DNA of 64,000 nt from Streptomyces sp. NBC_01016 (GTDB lineage: Bacteria > Actinomycetota > Actinomycetes > Streptomycetales > Streptomycetaceae): positions 4,588,001 through 4,652,000 of the forward strand of contig NZ_JAPEOQ010000001.1 of the NCBI RefSeq assembly GCF_026341035.1, given 5' to 3'. Every line of letters starts with the position of its first letter. The first letter of the stretch is position 1. The notes under the pieces were generated by a model. That model did not search any database. It saw only the letters and a list, made by a program, of their open reading frames with translations, and was not told the origin of the DNA. Position numbers and translations under genes: made by a program. Below are positions 8,118 to 16,516 of the stretch, piece by piece.

Positions 8118-8422
8118 GGGGTGCTCTCTTCCGGGTCCTGTGCAGGGGCTGCTGGCTTGAGCCACCGCTCCGATATCTGGCGCAGCGGTGCGGTGTTCAG
8201 GTCGTGGAACTTGTAGCGGCCCTCCCGTCGTGTCTCGACGAGCCCGGCCGCCTCCAGCACGGCGAGGTGCTGAGAGACGCCCTGCCTCGACAGGGTCAGC
8301 CGGTGCTTCATGGCCAGCCGTGAGCAGATCTCGAACAGTGTCTGCCCCGACTTCTCCGTCAGCTCGTCGAGGATCGTGCGGCGGGTGGGGTCGGCCAAGG
8401 CTCTGAAAAGGTCATCGGCCAC
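8114..8422 (-). CDS. ArsR-family transcriptional repressor
   Basis: 102 residues from the GTG at 8422. A single winged-helix domain: DLFRALADPTRRTILDEL at the N terminus, recognition helix RQGVSQHLAVLEAAGLVETRREGR near residues 50-72. No metal-binding cysteine pair is present, so this is the non-metal ArsR type often found beside VOC or START-domain genes. A perfect 9-bp inverted repeat lies 10 bases upstream of the start (8432-8455), the expected place for autorepression. It is translationally coupled to the VOC gene. Confidence 0.88.
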   Translation of the reverse strand: MADDLFRALADPTRRTILDELTEKSGQTLFEICSRLAMKHRLTLSRQGVSQHLAVLEAAGLVETRREGRYKFHDLNTAPLRQISERWLKPAAPAQDPEESTP

Positions 8423-8431
8423 GACGCCAGC

Positions 8432-8455
8432 ATAGGCAAGTGTTTGCTTGCCTAT
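8432..8455. promoter_or_regulatory. 9-bp inverted repeat, probable ArsR operator
   Basis: ATAGGCAAG (8432-8440) and CTTGCCTAT (8447-8455) are exact reverse complements with a 6-base spacer. The site lies directly upstream of the ArsR start codon, where binding would block the promoter of the ArsR-VOC operon. Confidence 0.75.
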
Positions 8456-8601
8456 CAACCGGAAGGGCGGGCGCGCGTCCTGCCGACGCCCCGTCAGGTC
8501 CAGGTGTCCATATGGCGGACGCCCAACTGCCCGTCACCGGCCAAAACTTGGCGCGCGACACAACATCCGAAGTCGCATATGTCCGCATCTGGGCATTTAA
8601 T

Positions 8602-8618
8602 TTGACGGGAGACGTCAA
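8602..8618. promoter_or_regulatory. Small inverted repeat upstream of glycosyltransferase
   Basis: TTGACG-GGAGA-CGTCAA lies 43 bases before the glycosyltransferase start in the AT-richest part of a 200-base intergenic region (8459-8660). TTGACG could also serve as a -35 box. Meaning not established. Confidence 0.35.
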
Positions 8619-8660
8619 CCCACGCGTCAGTCCCAGCACCACAGAACGGGCGTCCCACGG

Positions 8661-10850
8661 ATGAAAATCAGCTTCCTGCTCTTCAACGCCTACGGCATCG
8701 GCGGCACCATCCGCTCCACGATGAACCTCGCGGGCGCGCTCGCCGAGGCGGGCCACGAAGTAGAGATCGCATCGGTCGTGCGAACCAGGGAACACCCCGC
8801 ACTGAACCCGGCACCCGGAGTGAGAATCCTTCCGCTCGTCGAGGCACGGCGCGGCGCCGCGGCCTTCGACCCGGAACACGATCCGGCCGCCTCTCCCTCA
8901 CAGCTCTATCTCCGCGCCGACGGCCCCTACGCCCACTCCAGCACTCTCACCGACAGACGCATCGTCGAGTGGCTGAACAGAACCGACGCCGACGTCGTCG
9001 TGGGGACACGGCCCGGCATCAACGTGCTGCTCGCCGAGTACGGCCCCCGCCACGCGCTGCGCATCGGGCAGGAACACCTGACGCACAGCATGCACAAGCC
9101 GGCCATACAGTCCGCCCAGGACAAGGCGATCGCCGCCCTCGACGCCTTCACCACCGTCTCCTACGCCGACGCCGAGTGCTATCGCGACGCCCTGCCCGGA
9201 GTCGACACCGAGATCCGCTGCATCCCCAACGGCGTCCCCGTCCCGGACGTCGCCGCGTCGACCGGACGCAACAAAGTGGTCGTGGCGGCGGGCCGCCTCA
9301 TTTCCGTGAAGAACTACGCCCTGCTCATCGAGGCCTTCGGGCACGTCGTGGCCGAGCGCCCGGACTGGTCGCTGCGCCTCTACGGCCGGGGCCGCCTCGC
9401 GGGGCAGCTGCGCGAGCAGGTCATGGCGGCGGGGCTGCACCATCACGTGCGGCTCATGGGCGCCGTCGCACCCATCGAGCCGGAGTGGTCGAAGGGCTCC
9501 ATCGCGGCGGTCTCGTCGAACGCCGAGTCCTTCGGCATGACCCTCGTCGAGGCCATGCACGCGGGGCTGCCCGTGGTCGCCACCGACTGCCCGTACGGGC
9601 CCGGCGAGATCATCGACGACGGACGCGACGGATACCTGGTGCAGCCCGGCGACCCGAAGGCGTTCGCCGCCGCGCTGCTCGACCTGATCGAGGACGACGA
9701 GCGGCGCCACGCGATGGCCGAGGCGGCGAAGGCGAAGGCGCTGACCTTCACTCCTCGGACAGCGGCCGAACGGTTCCTCGCCCTGGTGGCGGAGCTGGGC
9801 GGCCCCGGAACTCCCGAACCGGCGTCGACACCGGGCCGCGTCCGCCGTCCCGTACGCAGCGTGGTGCGCGAGCGCGTCGGCACCGTCGTACGCCCCGTGC
9901 TGCGCGCGTCCCTGCGCAGCCCCGTCCTCGCACCCGCCGTCCGCACCCTGATGCCCGGCCGCGCCAAGCGCCTCACCCGCGTCCCCGGCTTCCACCCCGC
10001 GGCCCGCACGAGGGCCACGACCGACGGTGACATCGTCGTGGACATCACCGGCGTACACACACCACAGGCCGCACTGCTCCTGCGGCGGGGCGATGACACG
10101 CTGCGCCTCCCGCTCCGCCCGGAGCCGGAATCCCTGCGCGCCCGCATCGGCCGGGACCATGTGCTGGGCGAGGGGGAGTGGACCGTCTACGTGGAGCGCA
10201 CAGACGACGGCGTACGTCGCCGGGCCCACTCCCTGACGGTGGAGACCGCGGAACTGGTGGGCCGCACACCGGAGTTGATCGGGGACCAGGTCACCTCCCG
10301 CATCCCCCGCACCACGGGCACGGGACACCTCGCCGTACGGACCTGGGCCCGCCCCGCACACCTCGAGATCGGCACCGTGGACACGGGCGGGTCCGCCCTC
10401 ATCGTGGAGGGTCGGATCGTCGGACGGCCGCTGGGCGACGACACCGTGGTGGTGGCGGCGCGGCGCGGCGAGGACATCGCCTTCGAGTCGGCGGAGGTCG
10501 TGGTCTCCGGCGACCATGTGTGGTTCTCGGTGCCGTACGCCGACTTCGCCGAGCGGTGCCGCGCCGCCGGCGAGGGCCGCGAGCTCTGGGACCTGTACCT
10601 GGTCGATCGCGGCGCCCGGATCCCCGTCGGCCGGATCGGCGGGGACGTGGTCGAGCGCAAGGGGACCGACCCGGTGCCCCCGGCCTTCCATGAGGGCGCC
10701 GGGGGTCAACAGGTGCGGATCGGCCCCTACTTCACCGCGGCCAACAACCTGGCGGTGACGGTCCGCGAGGTGACCCCGTCCTCGCAGCCGGGGCGCGACG
10801 CGGTGGTCAGCGCGCAGGCGACGGCGGTCCGGATGAGCGGGGTCGGATAG
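8661..10850 (+). CDS. Family-4-type glycosyltransferase with long C-terminal beta-rich extension
   Basis: 729 residues. Residues 1 to about 385 form a GT-B glycosyltransferase: N-terminal NAYGIGGTIRSTMNLAGAL, VVAAGRLISVKNYALLI near residue 210 and the donor-binding E-x7-E block ESFGMTLVEAMHAGLP at about 288-303. After a basic, proline-rich linker (about 390-450) comes a 280-residue beta-rich region without catalytic motifs that is reminiscent of domains found in streptomycete cell-wall polymer (teichoic or teichuronic acid) enzymes. The enzyme is probably cytoplasmic; no membrane segment is seen. It ends 23 bases from the aceE stop on the opposite strand. The sugar and acceptor are unknown, and a wall-polymer role is inference. 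Confidence 0.8.
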   Translation: MKISFLLFNAYGIGGTIRSTMNLAGALAEAGHEVEIASVVRTREHPALNPAPGVRILPLVEARRGAAAFDPEHDPAASPSQLYLRADGPYAHSSTLTDRRIVEWLNRTDADVVVGTRPGINVLLAEYGPRHALRIGQEHLTHSMHKPAIQSAQDKAIAALDAFTTVSYADAECYRDALPGVDTEIRCIPNGVPVPDVAASTGRNKVVVAAGRLISVKNYALLIEAFGHVVAERPDWSLRLYGRGRLAGQLREQVMAAGLHHHVRLMGAVAPIEPEWSKGSIAAVSSNAESFGMTLVEAMHAGLPVVATDCPYGPGEIIDDGRDGYLVQPGDPKAFAAALLDLIEDDERRHAMAEAAKAKALTFTPRTAAERFLALVAELGGPGTPEPASTPGRVRRPVRSVVRERVGTVVRPVLRASLRSPVLAPAVRTLMPGRAKRLTRVPGFHPAARTRATTDGDIVVDITGVHTPQAALLLRRGDDTLRLPLRPEPESLRARIGRDHVLGEGEWTVYVERTDDGVRRRAHSLTVETAELVGRTPELIGDQVTSRIPRTTGTGHLAVRTWARPAHLEIGTVDTGGSALIVEGRIVGRPLGDDTVVVAARRGEDIAFESAEVVVSGDHVWFSVPYADFAERCRAAGEGRELWDLYLVDRGARIPVGRIGGDVVERKGTDPVPPAFHEGAGGQQVRIGPYFTAANNLAVTVREVTPSSQPGRDAVVSAQATAVRMSGVG

Positions 10851-10873
10851 CGGCTACGCCCACCAGCTGGGCG

Positions 10874-13528
10874 TCAGCGCAGGCCATAACGCCGGGCGGC
10901 GCGCTCCGCGGCGTCCGGCTTGGCCTCGCCGCGCGCCGCCAGGGTGCGCAGCACATGCACCACGACGGACTCGGCGTCCACGCCGAAGTGGCGGCGGGCA
11001 TTGACCCGGTTGTCGGAGAGGCCGAAGCCGTCGGTGCCGATCGAGGACCACTGCTGGGGCACCCACGGGGCGATCTGGTCGGGCACCGCGCGCATCCAGT
11101 CCGACACCGCGACGACCGGGCCCGGCGCCTCGGCAAGGGCTTCGGTGACATACGGGATCCGGTCCTGGTCCTCGGCCTCCATCGCCTCGCGGCGCAGCAG
11201 GGTCCAGGACGGCGCCGACCACACGTCGGCCGCGACGCCCCAGTCCTCGGCGAGCAGTTCCTGCGCCTCGAGGATCCAGTGGATCGCCGTGCCGGAGGCG
11301 AGGAGTTGGACGGGCGGGGCGTCGCTGTCGGCGTTGGTGGCGGCGCGGTAGCGGTACAGGCCGCGCAGGATGCCCTCCTCTACACCGTCGCCTTCGGGCA
11401 TCGGCGGCTGGAGCTTCGTCTCGTTGTAGACGGTGAGGTAATAGAAGACGTCCTCGGCATCCTCCCCGTACATGCGCCGCAGACCGTCCCGGACGATGAC
11501 ACCGACCTCGTACGCGAACGCCGGATCGTAGGGCAGGCAGGCCGGGTTGGTGGAGGCGATGAGGTGCGAGTGGCCGTCGGCGTGCTGAAGGCCCTCGCCG
11601 GTCATGGTGGTGCGTCCGGCGGTGGCGCCGATGACGAAGCCCCGGCCCAACTGGTCCGCCAGCGCCCAGAACTGATCGGCCGTCCGCTGCCAGCCGAACA
11701 TCGAGTAGAAGATGTAGAAGGGGATGAGCGGCTCGCCGTGTGTCGCGTACGAGGTGGCGGCGGCGGTGAAGGAGGCCAGTGAACCGGCTTCTGTGATGCC
11801 CTCGTTGAGGATCTGGCCGCTGGTCGACTCCTTGTAGTAGAGGAGCTGGTCGCGGTCGACGGGCTCGTACGTCTGGCCCTTGGGGGAGTAGATCCCGGCC
11901 GACGGGAACAGGGACTCCATGCCGAAGGTGCGGGCCTCGTCGGGCACCACGGGCACCCAGCGCGGGCCGGTCTCCTTGTCCCGCATCAGGTCCTTGACCA
12001 GCCGGACGAACGCCATCGTCGTGGCGATCTCCTGGCCGCCCGAGCCCTTGGCCAGCGTCTCGAACGGCTTGGCGGACGGGGCCGGAAGCGGTCGGGCCGC
12101 GACGCGGCGCGCGGGAGCCGGGCCGCCGAGGGCGCGGCGGCGCTCGTGGAGGTAGGCGACCTCCTCGGAGTCGGGGCCCGGGTGGACGTACGGGACCAGG
12201 TCCTCGCCGAGCCGGGAGTCGGGGATGGGCAGCTCCAACAGGTCGCGCATGGCACGGAATTCCTTGCCGGAGAGCTTCTTCATCTGGTGGTTGGCGTTGC
12301 GCGACTCGAAGCCGGGGCCGAGCGTCCAGCCCTTCACCGTCTGGACGAGGACGACGGTCGGTGCGCCCTTGTGGTCGACGGCCGCGCGGTACGCGGCGTG
12401 GATCTTGCGGGGCTCGTGGCCGCCGCGCGAGGTGCCCACGATCCGGGCGAGGTCCTCGTCGGAGTACGGGCGGGCGAGGCCGGCGAGCGGGCCTGCGAAA
12501 AGGCGTTCGCGGATGTACGCGCCGTCGCGCGCGGCGAACGTCTGCAACTGGCCGTCGGGCAGCGTGTCGAGGGCGTCGAGGAGCAGCCCGTCGGTGTCCG
12601 TGGCGAGCAGGCCGTCCCACTCCACGCCCCAGGGCACCTTGACCACGTTCCAGCCGGCCGCGCGGAACTGCGCCTCCAGCTCCTGCACGATCTTGAAGTT
12701 GCCGCGCACCGGACCGTCCAGGCGCTGCAGGTTGCAGTTGACGACGAACGTGAGGTTGTCGAGCTCCTCGCGGGCGGCGAGGTTCAGCGCGGCCGTCGAC
12801 TCCGGCTCGTCCATCTCGCCGTCGCCGAGGAACGCCCACACGTGGCTGTGGCTGGTGTCCTTGATGCCGCGGTGGTGCAGATAGCGGTTGAAGCGGGCCT
12901 GATAGATGGCCGACAGCGGGCCGAGTCCCATCGACACGGTCGGGAACTCCCACAGCCACGGCAGCCGCCGCGGATGCGGGTACGAGGGCAGTCCGCCGCC
13001 GCCCGCCTCCATCCGGAACCGGTCCAACTCGGCCTCGGTGAGCCGCCCTTCGAGGAACGCGCGGGCGTAGACACCGGGGGAGGCGTGCCCCTGGACGTAG
13101 AGCTGGTCGCCGCTTCCGTCGGCGTCCTTGCCCTTGAAGAAGTGCTGGAAGCCGACCTCGTAGAGCCAGGCGGCCGAGGCGTAGGTGGCCATGTGGCCGC
13201 CGAGACCGCCGCGTTCGTTGCCGCGGGTGACCATGACCGCGGCGTTCCACCGGTTCCACGCGGTGATCCGCGACTCCATCGACTCGTCGCCGGGGTAGGC
13301 CGGTTCGGCGTCCGTCGGGATCGAGTTGACGTACGGCGTGGTCGACGGCGGCGGCAGCGATACGCCCGCCTGCCGTGCGTGATCCACCACGCGCCGCAGC
13401 AGCCGGCCCACGCGCCGGGGGCCGACGGCGCCGACCGCGCCGTCCACGGAGGCCAGCCACTCGGCGACCTCCTGCGGGTCGGGCTCGGGGAGTTGGTCCA
13501 GCTGGTGGTTCTGGGACATCGGGGACAT
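10874..13528 (-). CDS. aceE: Pyruvate dehydrogenase E1 component, homodimeric type
   Basis: 884 residues, matching the one-chain E1p family (about 880-920). It decarboxylates pyruvate with thiamine diphosphate and passes the acetyl group to the E2 lipoyl domain. Seen are the thiamine-diphosphate/Mg motif GDGEMDEPES at about 233, FVVNCNLQRLDGPVRGN just after it, the EGITEAGSLASFTAAATSYA region near residue 585 and the QLLASGTAIHWILEAQELL C-terminal domain. The ATG at 13528 is preferred for its GGAAGG site; a further in-frame ATG lies at 13519. No E2 or E3 gene is present, so it must use subunits coded elsewhere; streptomycetes often hold several aceE copies. A palindrome upstream (13672-13685) suggests control by the adjacent GntR protein. 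Confidence 0.93.
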   Translation of the reverse strand: MSPMSQNHQLDQLPEPDPQEVAEWLASVDGAVGAVGPRRVGRLLRRVVDHARQAGVSLPPPSTTPYVNSIPTDAEPAYPGDESMESRITAWNRWNAAVMVTRGNERGGLGGHMATYASAAWLYEVGFQHFFKGKDADGSGDQLYVQGHASPGVYARAFLEGRLTEAELDRFRMEAGGGGLPSYPHPRRLPWLWEFPTVSMGLGPLSAIYQARFNRYLHHRGIKDTSHSHVWAFLGDGEMDEPESTAALNLAAREELDNLTFVVNCNLQRLDGPVRGNFKIVQELEAQFRAAGWNVVKVPWGVEWDGLLATDTDGLLLDALDTLPDGQLQTFAARDGAYIRERLFAGPLAGLARPYSDEDLARIVGTSRGGHEPRKIHAAYRAAVDHKGAPTVVLVQTVKGWTLGPGFESRNANHQMKKLSGKEFRAMRDLLELPIPDSRLGEDLVPYVHPGPDSEEVAYLHERRRALGGPAPARRVAARPLPAPSAKPFETLAKGSGGQEIATTMAFVRLVKDLMRDKETGPRWVPVVPDEARTFGMESLFPSAGIYSPKGQTYEPVDRDQLLYYKESTSGQILNEGITEAGSLASFTAAATSYATHGEPLIPFYIFYSMFGWQRTADQFWALADQLGRGFVIGATAGRTTMTGEGLQHADGHSHLIASTNPACLPYDPAFAYEVGVIVRDGLRRMYGEDAEDVFYYLTVYNETKLQPPMPEGDGVEEGILRGLYRYRAATNADSDAPPVQLLASGTAIHWILEAQELLAEDWGVAADVWSAPSWTLLRREAMEAEDQDRIPYVTEALAEAPGPVVAVSDWMRAVPDQIAPWVPQQWSSIGTDGFGLSDNRVNARRHFGVDAESVVVHVLRTLAARGEAKPDAAERAARRYGLR

Positions 13529-13619
13529 AGGGGTTGCCCTTCCGTCGGGGCGCCCGTGGTGACGGGCGGCCATACGTTCCGCAAGTTCCGCACTGCGAAA
13601 GATCAATTTCTCAGAGCAG

Positions 13620-13649
13620 AAGCTAGGTCGCGACGAAGTGCCGGGTCAA
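13620..13649 (-). promoter_or_regulatory. Candidate aceE promoter
   Basis: On the minus strand TTGACC (13649-13644) and TAGCTT (13625-13620) are separated by 18 bases, a plausible vegetative -35/-10 pair about 90 bases before the aceE start. The GntR-type palindrome at 13672-13685 is just upstream of the -35 box. Confidence 0.45.
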
Positions 13650-13671
13650 CGACTACTGGTGAGTAATTTTC

Positions 13672-13685
13672 AATGATCGATCATT
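13672..13685. promoter_or_regulatory. Palindrome AATGATCGATCATT, probable GntR operator upstream of aceE
   Basis: A 14-base perfect palindrome in the aceE upstream region, overlapping the stop codon of the GntR gene. Its core TGATCGATCA recurs at 14354-14363 on the other side of the GntR gene. The two matching sites bracket the regulator gene, which supports binding by that protein. Confidence 0.65.
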
Positions 13686-14319
13686 TTCGGGCGTAATCCA
13701 TGACGTGCAGCTCCATCAGCCGCCCCAAGTGCGGATCGCCGCGACGCAGGCCCTCGACGATCTCCTCGTGGTCCTCCGCGTTGTCGTGCAGCTCCGTGCG
13801 CAGCCGGCCGAGCGAAAGCCGCGTCCAGGCCTCCACGCCCAGCAGGTCCCAGTGTCGGATCAGTACCGGATTGCCGCACGCGTGGACGATGGCACGGTGG
13901 AACGCCACGCCTTGCAGGGCCTGTTCATGCGACTTGCGCTCGACGGCGGCGCGTCGCATGGCCGCCAGGTGCCGCTCCAGTTCGGTGACGTCCCCGGCCA
14001 TCCGTGAGGCCGCGAGCGTGATGGCGCGCCGCTCCAGGGAGGCCCGTACCTGGTACACGTCCCGGAGCTGATCCAGCGTGAGTTCCCGTACGCTCGCGCC
14101 CTTGTTGGGGGCGTACGTCACCAGCTCCATTGCCTCCAGCTCGCGCAGCGCCTCCCGTGCCGGCGCCTGACTGACGCCCAACTCCAGTGTGATGCGCCGC
14201 TCGACGATCCGGTCGCCCGGCCCCCAGCGGCCCTCCACCAGGCCTTCGAGGATGAAGTGGCGGACCTGCTCGTGCAGGGGGACGCGCGCGAGGGGGCCGG
14301 GAGTGGGCGACGTGGGCAA
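13681..14319 (-). CDS. GntR-family regulator with FCD domain, probable aceE regulator
   Basis: 212 residues from a TTG at 14319 that has an AGGAGAG ribosome-binding site five bases upstream. The N-terminal winged helix (about 12-75) shows LHEQVRHFILEGL, GPGDRIVERRITLELGVSQ and APAREALRELEAME. The FCD domain (about 85-205) keeps the A-F-H-R-A-I and D-H-E-E-I histidines. FCD regulators sense small carboxylates. Placed directly upstream of aceE with matching palindromes on both sides, it probably controls aceE and itself in answer to pyruvate, lactate or a related acid; this is inference. It lies 22 bases downstream of an FSR-type MFS gene on the same strand. Confidence 0.85.
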   Translation of the reverse strand: MPTSPTPGPLARVPLHEQVRHFILEGLVEGRWGPGDRIVERRITLELGVSQAPAREALRELEAMELVTYAPNKGASVRELTLDQLRDVYQVRASLERRAITLAASRMAGDVTELERHLAAMRRAAVERKSHEQALQGVAFHRAIVHACGNPVLIRHWDLLGVEAWTRLSLGRLRTELHDNAEDHEEIVEGLRRGDPHLGRLMELHVMDYARK

Positions 14320-14341
14320 GGTGACTCTCCTGCTGTGGCGA

Positions 14342-15559
14342 CTATTTGAGCAATGATCGATCAATGGCTACCGTACCGGTACCCGCAGCAGCCGTACCCG
14401 TACCCGTACCCGTACTCGCGCTCGTCCCCGTGGGTTCCGGCAGCGTCCGGAACAGCAGCCAGCTCAGCAGCGGCATGAGGATGAGCGGAGTCAGGGCGGT
14501 GCGCAGCGAGGACTGGTCGGCGACGGTGCCGATGAGGGGGCTCGCCAGGCCGCCGATGCTCACCGTGAGACCGAGGGTGATGCCGCTCGCTGTGCCGACA
14601 CGCGAGGGCAAGTAGTCCTGCCCGAGCGTGACTTGCAGCGAGAACGGCACGTACAGGCCGGCCGAGGTGAGCGCGAGGAAGCCGTAGAGCGCCGGGCCCG
14701 GCACCCACACCACGCCCGCCACGGACGCCGCCGTCAGCAGGTACGACCAGCGCGAGACGGTGACCCGGTCCCAGCGGCCCGCCAGCGCCCCGCCCAGGAT
14801 GCTGCCGACCGCCCCGCCCACGTAGAGCACGAACAGGGCCACGGTGCCCGCCACCTTGCTGCCGCCCATGCGCTGGGTCGCGTACAGGGAGACGAAGGTG
14901 CTCAGGCCGGTGAACACGATGGAGCGGCACACCACCGCGAACGACAGCCGGACGAACGCCGGAACGTCGTCCCTGGCGGGCGTCTCCGCCGTGGCGGACG
15001 ACGCGTTCTCGCGCCGTCCCAGCGCGCGCAGCACCGGCAGGCAGATCGCGGCGCCGGCCGCCGCGGGCAGCGCAAGCAGGGGAGTGAACCGCAGCCCGCC
15101 CGTGGCCACCGCGGCGGCGACCAGGAGCGGGGCCAGCGCGAAACCGACGTTGCCGCCGAGCGAGAACCAGGCCATCGCGCTGTGGCTGCCACCGCTCGCG
15201 AGCCGGGCCACCCGCGCCGACTCCGGATGGTAGGCGGCCACCCCGATCCCGGACACCGCGACGACGGCGAGGGTCACCGCGTACGAATCGCTCACCCCGC
15301 TCAGCGCGATGCCCACGCCCGCGAGCAGCGTGCTGAGCGGCAGCAGCCAGGGCATCGCCCGGCGGTCGGTGAGCAGGCCGAAGACCGGCTGCGCCACCGA
15401 CGAAAGGAGTGAGGCCGCGAGCACGATGCCGGACACGGCGGCGTAGCTGTAGGCGCGTTCGGCGACGAAGTACGGGACGAGTGAGGCGACGGCGCCCTGG
15501 TAGACGTCCACGCACGCGTGCCCGACGGAGAGCAGGGGGATGGAGGTGTTCTTTCGCAC
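14342..15559 (-). CDS. MFS transporter, FSR (fosmidomycin-resistance-like) type
   Basis: 405 residues from the GTG at 15559. Twelve hydrophobic segments are readable. The N terminus SVGHACVDVYQGAVASLVPYF and the motif FGLLTDRRAMPW are typical of the FSR subgroup of major facilitator pumps, which export fosmidomycin-like or other small molecules. The last 30 residues are a low-complexity Gly/Thr/Ser-rich tail coded by GTACCC-type repeats. One GntR site (14354-14363) lies inside the final codons. It diverges from the AraC gene with only 54 bases between starts, so the AraC protein may also control it. Confidence 0.82.
   Translation of the reverse strand: MRKNTSIPLLSVGHACVDVYQGAVASLVPYFVAERAYSYAAVSGIVLAASLLSSVAQPVFGLLTDRRAMPWLLPLSTLLAGVGIALSGVSDSYAVTLAVVAVSGIGVAAYHPESARVARLASGGSHSAMAWFSLGGNVGFALAPLLVAAAVATGGLRFTPLLALPAAAGAAICLPVLRALGRRENASSATAETPARDDVPAFVRLSFAVVCRSIVFTGLSTFVSLYATQRMGGSKVAGTVALFVLYVGGAVGSILGGALAGRWDRVTVSRWSYLLTAASVAGVVWVPGPALYGFLALTSAGLYVPFSLQVTLGQDYLPSRVGTASGITLGLTVSIGGLASPLIGTVADQSSLRTALTPLILMPLLSWLLFRTLPEPTGTSASTGTGTGTAAAGTGTVAIDRSLLK
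14354..14363. promoter_or_regulatory. Second TGATCGATCA site, probable GntR autoregulatory operator
   Basis: TGATCGATCA, identical to the core of the 13672-13685 palindrome, located 35 bases upstream of the TTG start of the GntR gene and inside the 3' end of the MFS gene. Position fits autoregulation. Confidence 0.55.
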
Positions 15560-15613
15560 CCGGTCATCGTCGCGAGCGGGCCCGCTGTCCCGCTTCCGAT
15601 AACCTGCCAGACA

Positions 15614-16516
15614 ATGCCGAAGAACCGCCACGCTGTTCGTCACACCGCCCGGCACTCCGTGCGGCACACCCCGGTGGCCCCCACGCACACCAGGTACCTG
15701 GCGCACGGAGCCGAGATCGACGCCCACCGGCACGACGACCACCAGATCGCCTACGCGGGCCGGGGTGTGGTCGCGGTCACCACCGACGCCGGTTCCTGGG
15801 TCGCGCCGGGCACCCGCGCGCTGTGGGTGCCCGCCGACACGGTGCACGCCCACCAGGCCCACGGCGACGTCGAACTGCACTTCGTGGGGCTGCCCGCGAC
15901 CGAGAACCCGCTCGGCCTCGACACCCCGGCCGTGCTCGCCGTCGGCCCGCTGCTGCGCGAGCTGATCATCGAGTACGCGCGCACCGGGTCCCCGGACACC
16001 ACGGACGTCGGCAGCCCCGAACGGGCGCGCCTGCGGGCGGTGTTGCTCGACCAGCTGAAGCTGTCACCGCAGCAGCCGCTGCACCTGCCGACGCCGACCG
16101 CGCCCCTGCTGCGCGCCGTGTGCGACATCCTGCACACGGATCCGGCCGACCGCCGCACCCTGGCCGAACTGGGCCGGGAGGTCGGGGCGAGCGACCGCAC
16201 GCTGTCCCGGCTCTTCCGCGGCGACCTCGGCATGACGTTCCCGCAGTGGCGCACCCAACTGCGCCTGCACCACGCGCTGGTCCTGCTCGCCGACCACACG
16301 CCGGTGACGACCGTCGCGAACCTGTGCGGCTGGTCGTCGACGAGCGCGTTCATCGACGTGTTCCGGCGCGCGTTCGGGCACACACCGGGCAGTCACCCGG
16401 GTCAGGGCCAGGACCGGTCCCGGGGTCAGGATCAGGACCGGTCCCGGGGTCAGGATCAGGACCGGTCCCGCGCCGAGGCCAACTCGTCCCGAAGCAGCGC
16501 GACTTCACCGACCTGA
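15614..16516 (+). CDS. AraC-family regulator with N-terminal cupin
   Basis: 300 residues from the ATG at 15614. The cupin sensor (about 25-120) has the histidine cluster DAHRHDDHQIAYAG, and the C-terminal double helix-turn-helix (about 165-265) shows TLAELGREVGASDRTLSRLF and VTTVANLCGWSSTSAFIDVFRRAFG, followed by the family-typical H-T-P-G. After that comes an unusual tail of three Q-D-R-S-R-G-type repeats coded by a 24-base tandem repeat (16399-16470), which carries the gene 61 bases into the 3' end of mrpG on the other strand. The divergent FSR pump is the likely target; such AraC-pump pairs are common. The tail probably has no regulatory role. Confidence 0.85.
   Translation: MPKNRHAVRHTARHSVRHTPVAPTHTRYLAHGAEIDAHRHDDHQIAYAGRGVVAVTTDAGSWVAPGTRALWVPADTVHAHQAHGDVELHFVGLPATENPLGLDTPAVLAVGPLLRELIIEYARTGSPDTTDVGSPERARLRAVLLDQLKLSPQQPLHLPTPTAPLLRAVCDILHTDPADRRTLAELGREVGASDRTLSRLFRGDLGMTFPQWRTQLRLHHALVLLADHTPVTTVANLCGWSSTSAFIDVFRRAFGHTPGSHPGQGQDRSRGQDQDRSRGQDQDRSRAEANSSRSSATSPT
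16399..16470. repeat. 24-bp tandem repeat, three copies
   Basis: Units at 16399-16422, 16423-16446 and 16447-16470 share GGGTCAGG-xx-CAGGACCGGTCCCG; units 2 and 3 are identical and unit 1 differs at two bases. Each contains the palindrome GGACCGGTCC. The repeat codes the AraC tail on the plus strand, and unit 3 holds the stop of mrpG on the minus strand. There are no unique spacers, so it is not a CRISPR array. Confidence 0.92.

Noticed and set aside
10874..13528. Possible pyruvate dehydrogenase operon with E2/E3
   Set aside because: Neighbouring genes are a glycosyltransferase and a GntR regulator; no lipoyl or dihydrolipoamide dehydrogenase gene is present.
16399..16470. Possible CRISPR-like array (three 24-base repeats)
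   Set aside because: The units touch each other with no unique spacers, and no cas genes are in the window; it is a tandem repeat coding a protein tail.
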